Positions 63,377 through 64,000 of a stretch of 64,000 nucleotides of DNA are shown one piece after another. The notes beneath the pieces were generated by a model. The model saw only the letters and a program-made list of their open reading frames with translations. It made no database searches and was not told the DNA's origin. The DNA lies in the NCBI RefSeq assembly GCF_000445125.1, contig NZ_ATHL01000075.1, positions 62,001 to 126,000 on the forward strand, in the 5' to 3' direction. The DNA is from Novosphingobium lindaniclasticum LE124 (GTDB lineage Bacteria; Pseudomonadota; Alphaproteobacteria; Sphingomonadales; Sphingomonadaceae). The stretch's first letter is position 1, and every line of letters begins with the position of its first letter. The translations under genes were made by a program, and so were the position numbers.

Positions 63377-64000
63377 TTGATACCAAGCGCCTGGATCTTC
63401 GATATTGCCGGCGCGGCGCTCTTTGCATGGGGCGTGGCGAGCGGCGTGGATGCCGTTGAGCGAGGCGGGACTCTGTTGCCGTCGGCCGCATCGATAGTCG
63501 GAGGCGTGCTGCTGCGCGCGGCGGCGACTTGCGCGGTGAACCACATCGCGGTTTCGGCGGCGCGATCGGCAATCCATGGCCGGCGTGCCGCACTCTGGCG
63601 TCAATTGCTGGGCGGCAGACTTCCACGACCGGTTTCCAGCGGCGAGAGCGCCAGCCTGGCGCTGGATCACACCATGGCGATCGAGAACCGCGACGTGCGG
63701 TTCGCCCCCGTCAAGACGAGCGCGGTGATCGGCCCGCTCGTCGTGGCGCTGATCGTCGCTCCGGCAAGCTGGGTCGCATCCGCCATCATGCTGGGAACGC
63801 TGCTGCCCTTCACCCTGGGGATGATCCTGGCCGGCACCGCCTCCCGGCGGGCGGCCGAGCGCCAACTCGCTGCCCTCGCCGCCTTGTCCGGGCTGTTCGT
63901 GGACCGTGTGACGCATCTGCCGCTGATCCGCCACTTCGGCGCGGAAGCACGAATCGGCCGACAGGTCCGCACCGCGACGGGCGAAGTGGCGCGCCGGACG
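63377..64000 (+). CDS. cydD: CydD-type ABC transporter, membrane domain (partial)
   Basis: An open frame without stop runs to the window end. The product has membrane segments IFDIAGAALFAWGVASGVDAV and AVIGPLVVALIVAPASWVASAIMLGTLLPFTLGMILA and parts like AALAALSGLFVDRVTHLPLIRHFGAE, as in CydD (cysteine/glutathione exporter needed for bd oxidase assembly). No ATG is available; TTG 63377 is a guess, since TTG 63350 falls in the FNR-type box. The ATPase domain and cydC are beyond the window. Confidence 0.8.
   Translation, partial: MIPSAWIFDIAGAALFAWGVASGVDAVERGGTLLPSAASIVGGVLLRAAATCAVNHIAVSAARSAIHGRRAALWRQLLGGRLPRPVSSGESASLALDHTMAIENRDVRFAPVKTSAVIGPLVVALIVAPASWVASAIMLGTLLPFTLGMILAGTASRRAAERQLAALAALSGLFVDRVTHLPLIRHFGAEARIGRQVRTATGEVARRT

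Overview
The window is a 64 kb piece of a GC-rich alphaproteobacterial chromosome, most like a sphingomonad (Sphingomonadales, Novosphingobium or a close relative). The inference rests on two large plug-type TonB-dependent receptors, the ctaC-ctaD-ctaB-ctaG-ctaE-surf1-thrC order, small sphingomonad-type lipoproteins and the style of codon use; no rRNA or marker comparison was possible. Nearly everything is housekeeping or central metabolism. I see no phage, insertion sequence, CRISPR array, toxin-antitoxin pair or defence island.

Layout. 1-8.9 kb: astD (arginine succinyltransferase pathway), a lipoprotein, a glycine-zipper protein, rarD, an HPP protein, a nitroreductase-pirin pair divergent from a LysR regulator, and ygfZ. 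8.9-11.4 kb: two tandem GNAT acetyltransferases and rplU-rpmA behind a structured leader. 12.3-23.3 kb: an unbroken minus-strand run of 14 genes, ctaC-ctaD-ctaB-(43-aa protein)-ctaG-ctaE-surf1-thrC-methyltransferase-folB-(small Rossmann protein)-moaA-moaD-moaE, i.e. the aa3-type oxidase with its assembly factors, then threonine, folate and molybdopterin genes. 23.4-29.1 kb: pyrE, pdxJ, acpS, lepB, an AI-2E-type permease, a DUF3089 hydrolase and ruvX. 29.1-30.6 kb: a nickel/cobalt module (RcnR-type repressor, DmeF efflux pump, DUF1289 protein) with a clear operator over the repressor start codon. 30.6-35.9 kb: a CysG-like protein with a cut-off methyltransferase domain, lysA, an LptM-like lipoprotein, argH, a TlpA-like thioredoxin and a CitE-type lyase. 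36-39.2 kb: TonB-dependent receptor 1. 39.8-43.5 kb: all four acetyl-CoA carboxylase genes together (accD-accB-accC-accA). 43.9-50.2 kb: yjbQ, sdaA, a lipoprotein, wecB-wecC, dcd and a DoxX protein. 50.4-53.7 kb: tRNA-Val and TonB-dependent receptor 2. 53.8-60.3 kb: a LysR regulator divergent from a methylcrotonyl-CoA-type carboxylase (mccB-mccA-maoC), then a GabD-like dehydrogenase. 60.3-64 kb: cytochrome bd oxidase cydA-cydB-cydX and, divergently, the first part of cydD.

The genes combine into two respiratory branches (aa3 and bd oxidases; an FNR-type box lies between cydA and cydD), fatty-acid initiation (accDBCA, acpS), branched-chain/acyl-CoA catabolism (mcc, maoC, citE) and metal homeostasis (dmeRF). 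The most interesting signals are regulatory: a G-tract RcnR-type operator covering a start codon, a LysR-type palindrome between divergent genes, two FNR-type boxes (one with no protein gene after it but ending in a terminator, so perhaps a small RNA), and a different palindrome upstream of each TonB receptor. I found no convincing wholly new multi-gene system; the best unknowns are the small Rossmann protein between folB and moaA and the CysG-like protein with half a SUMT domain.
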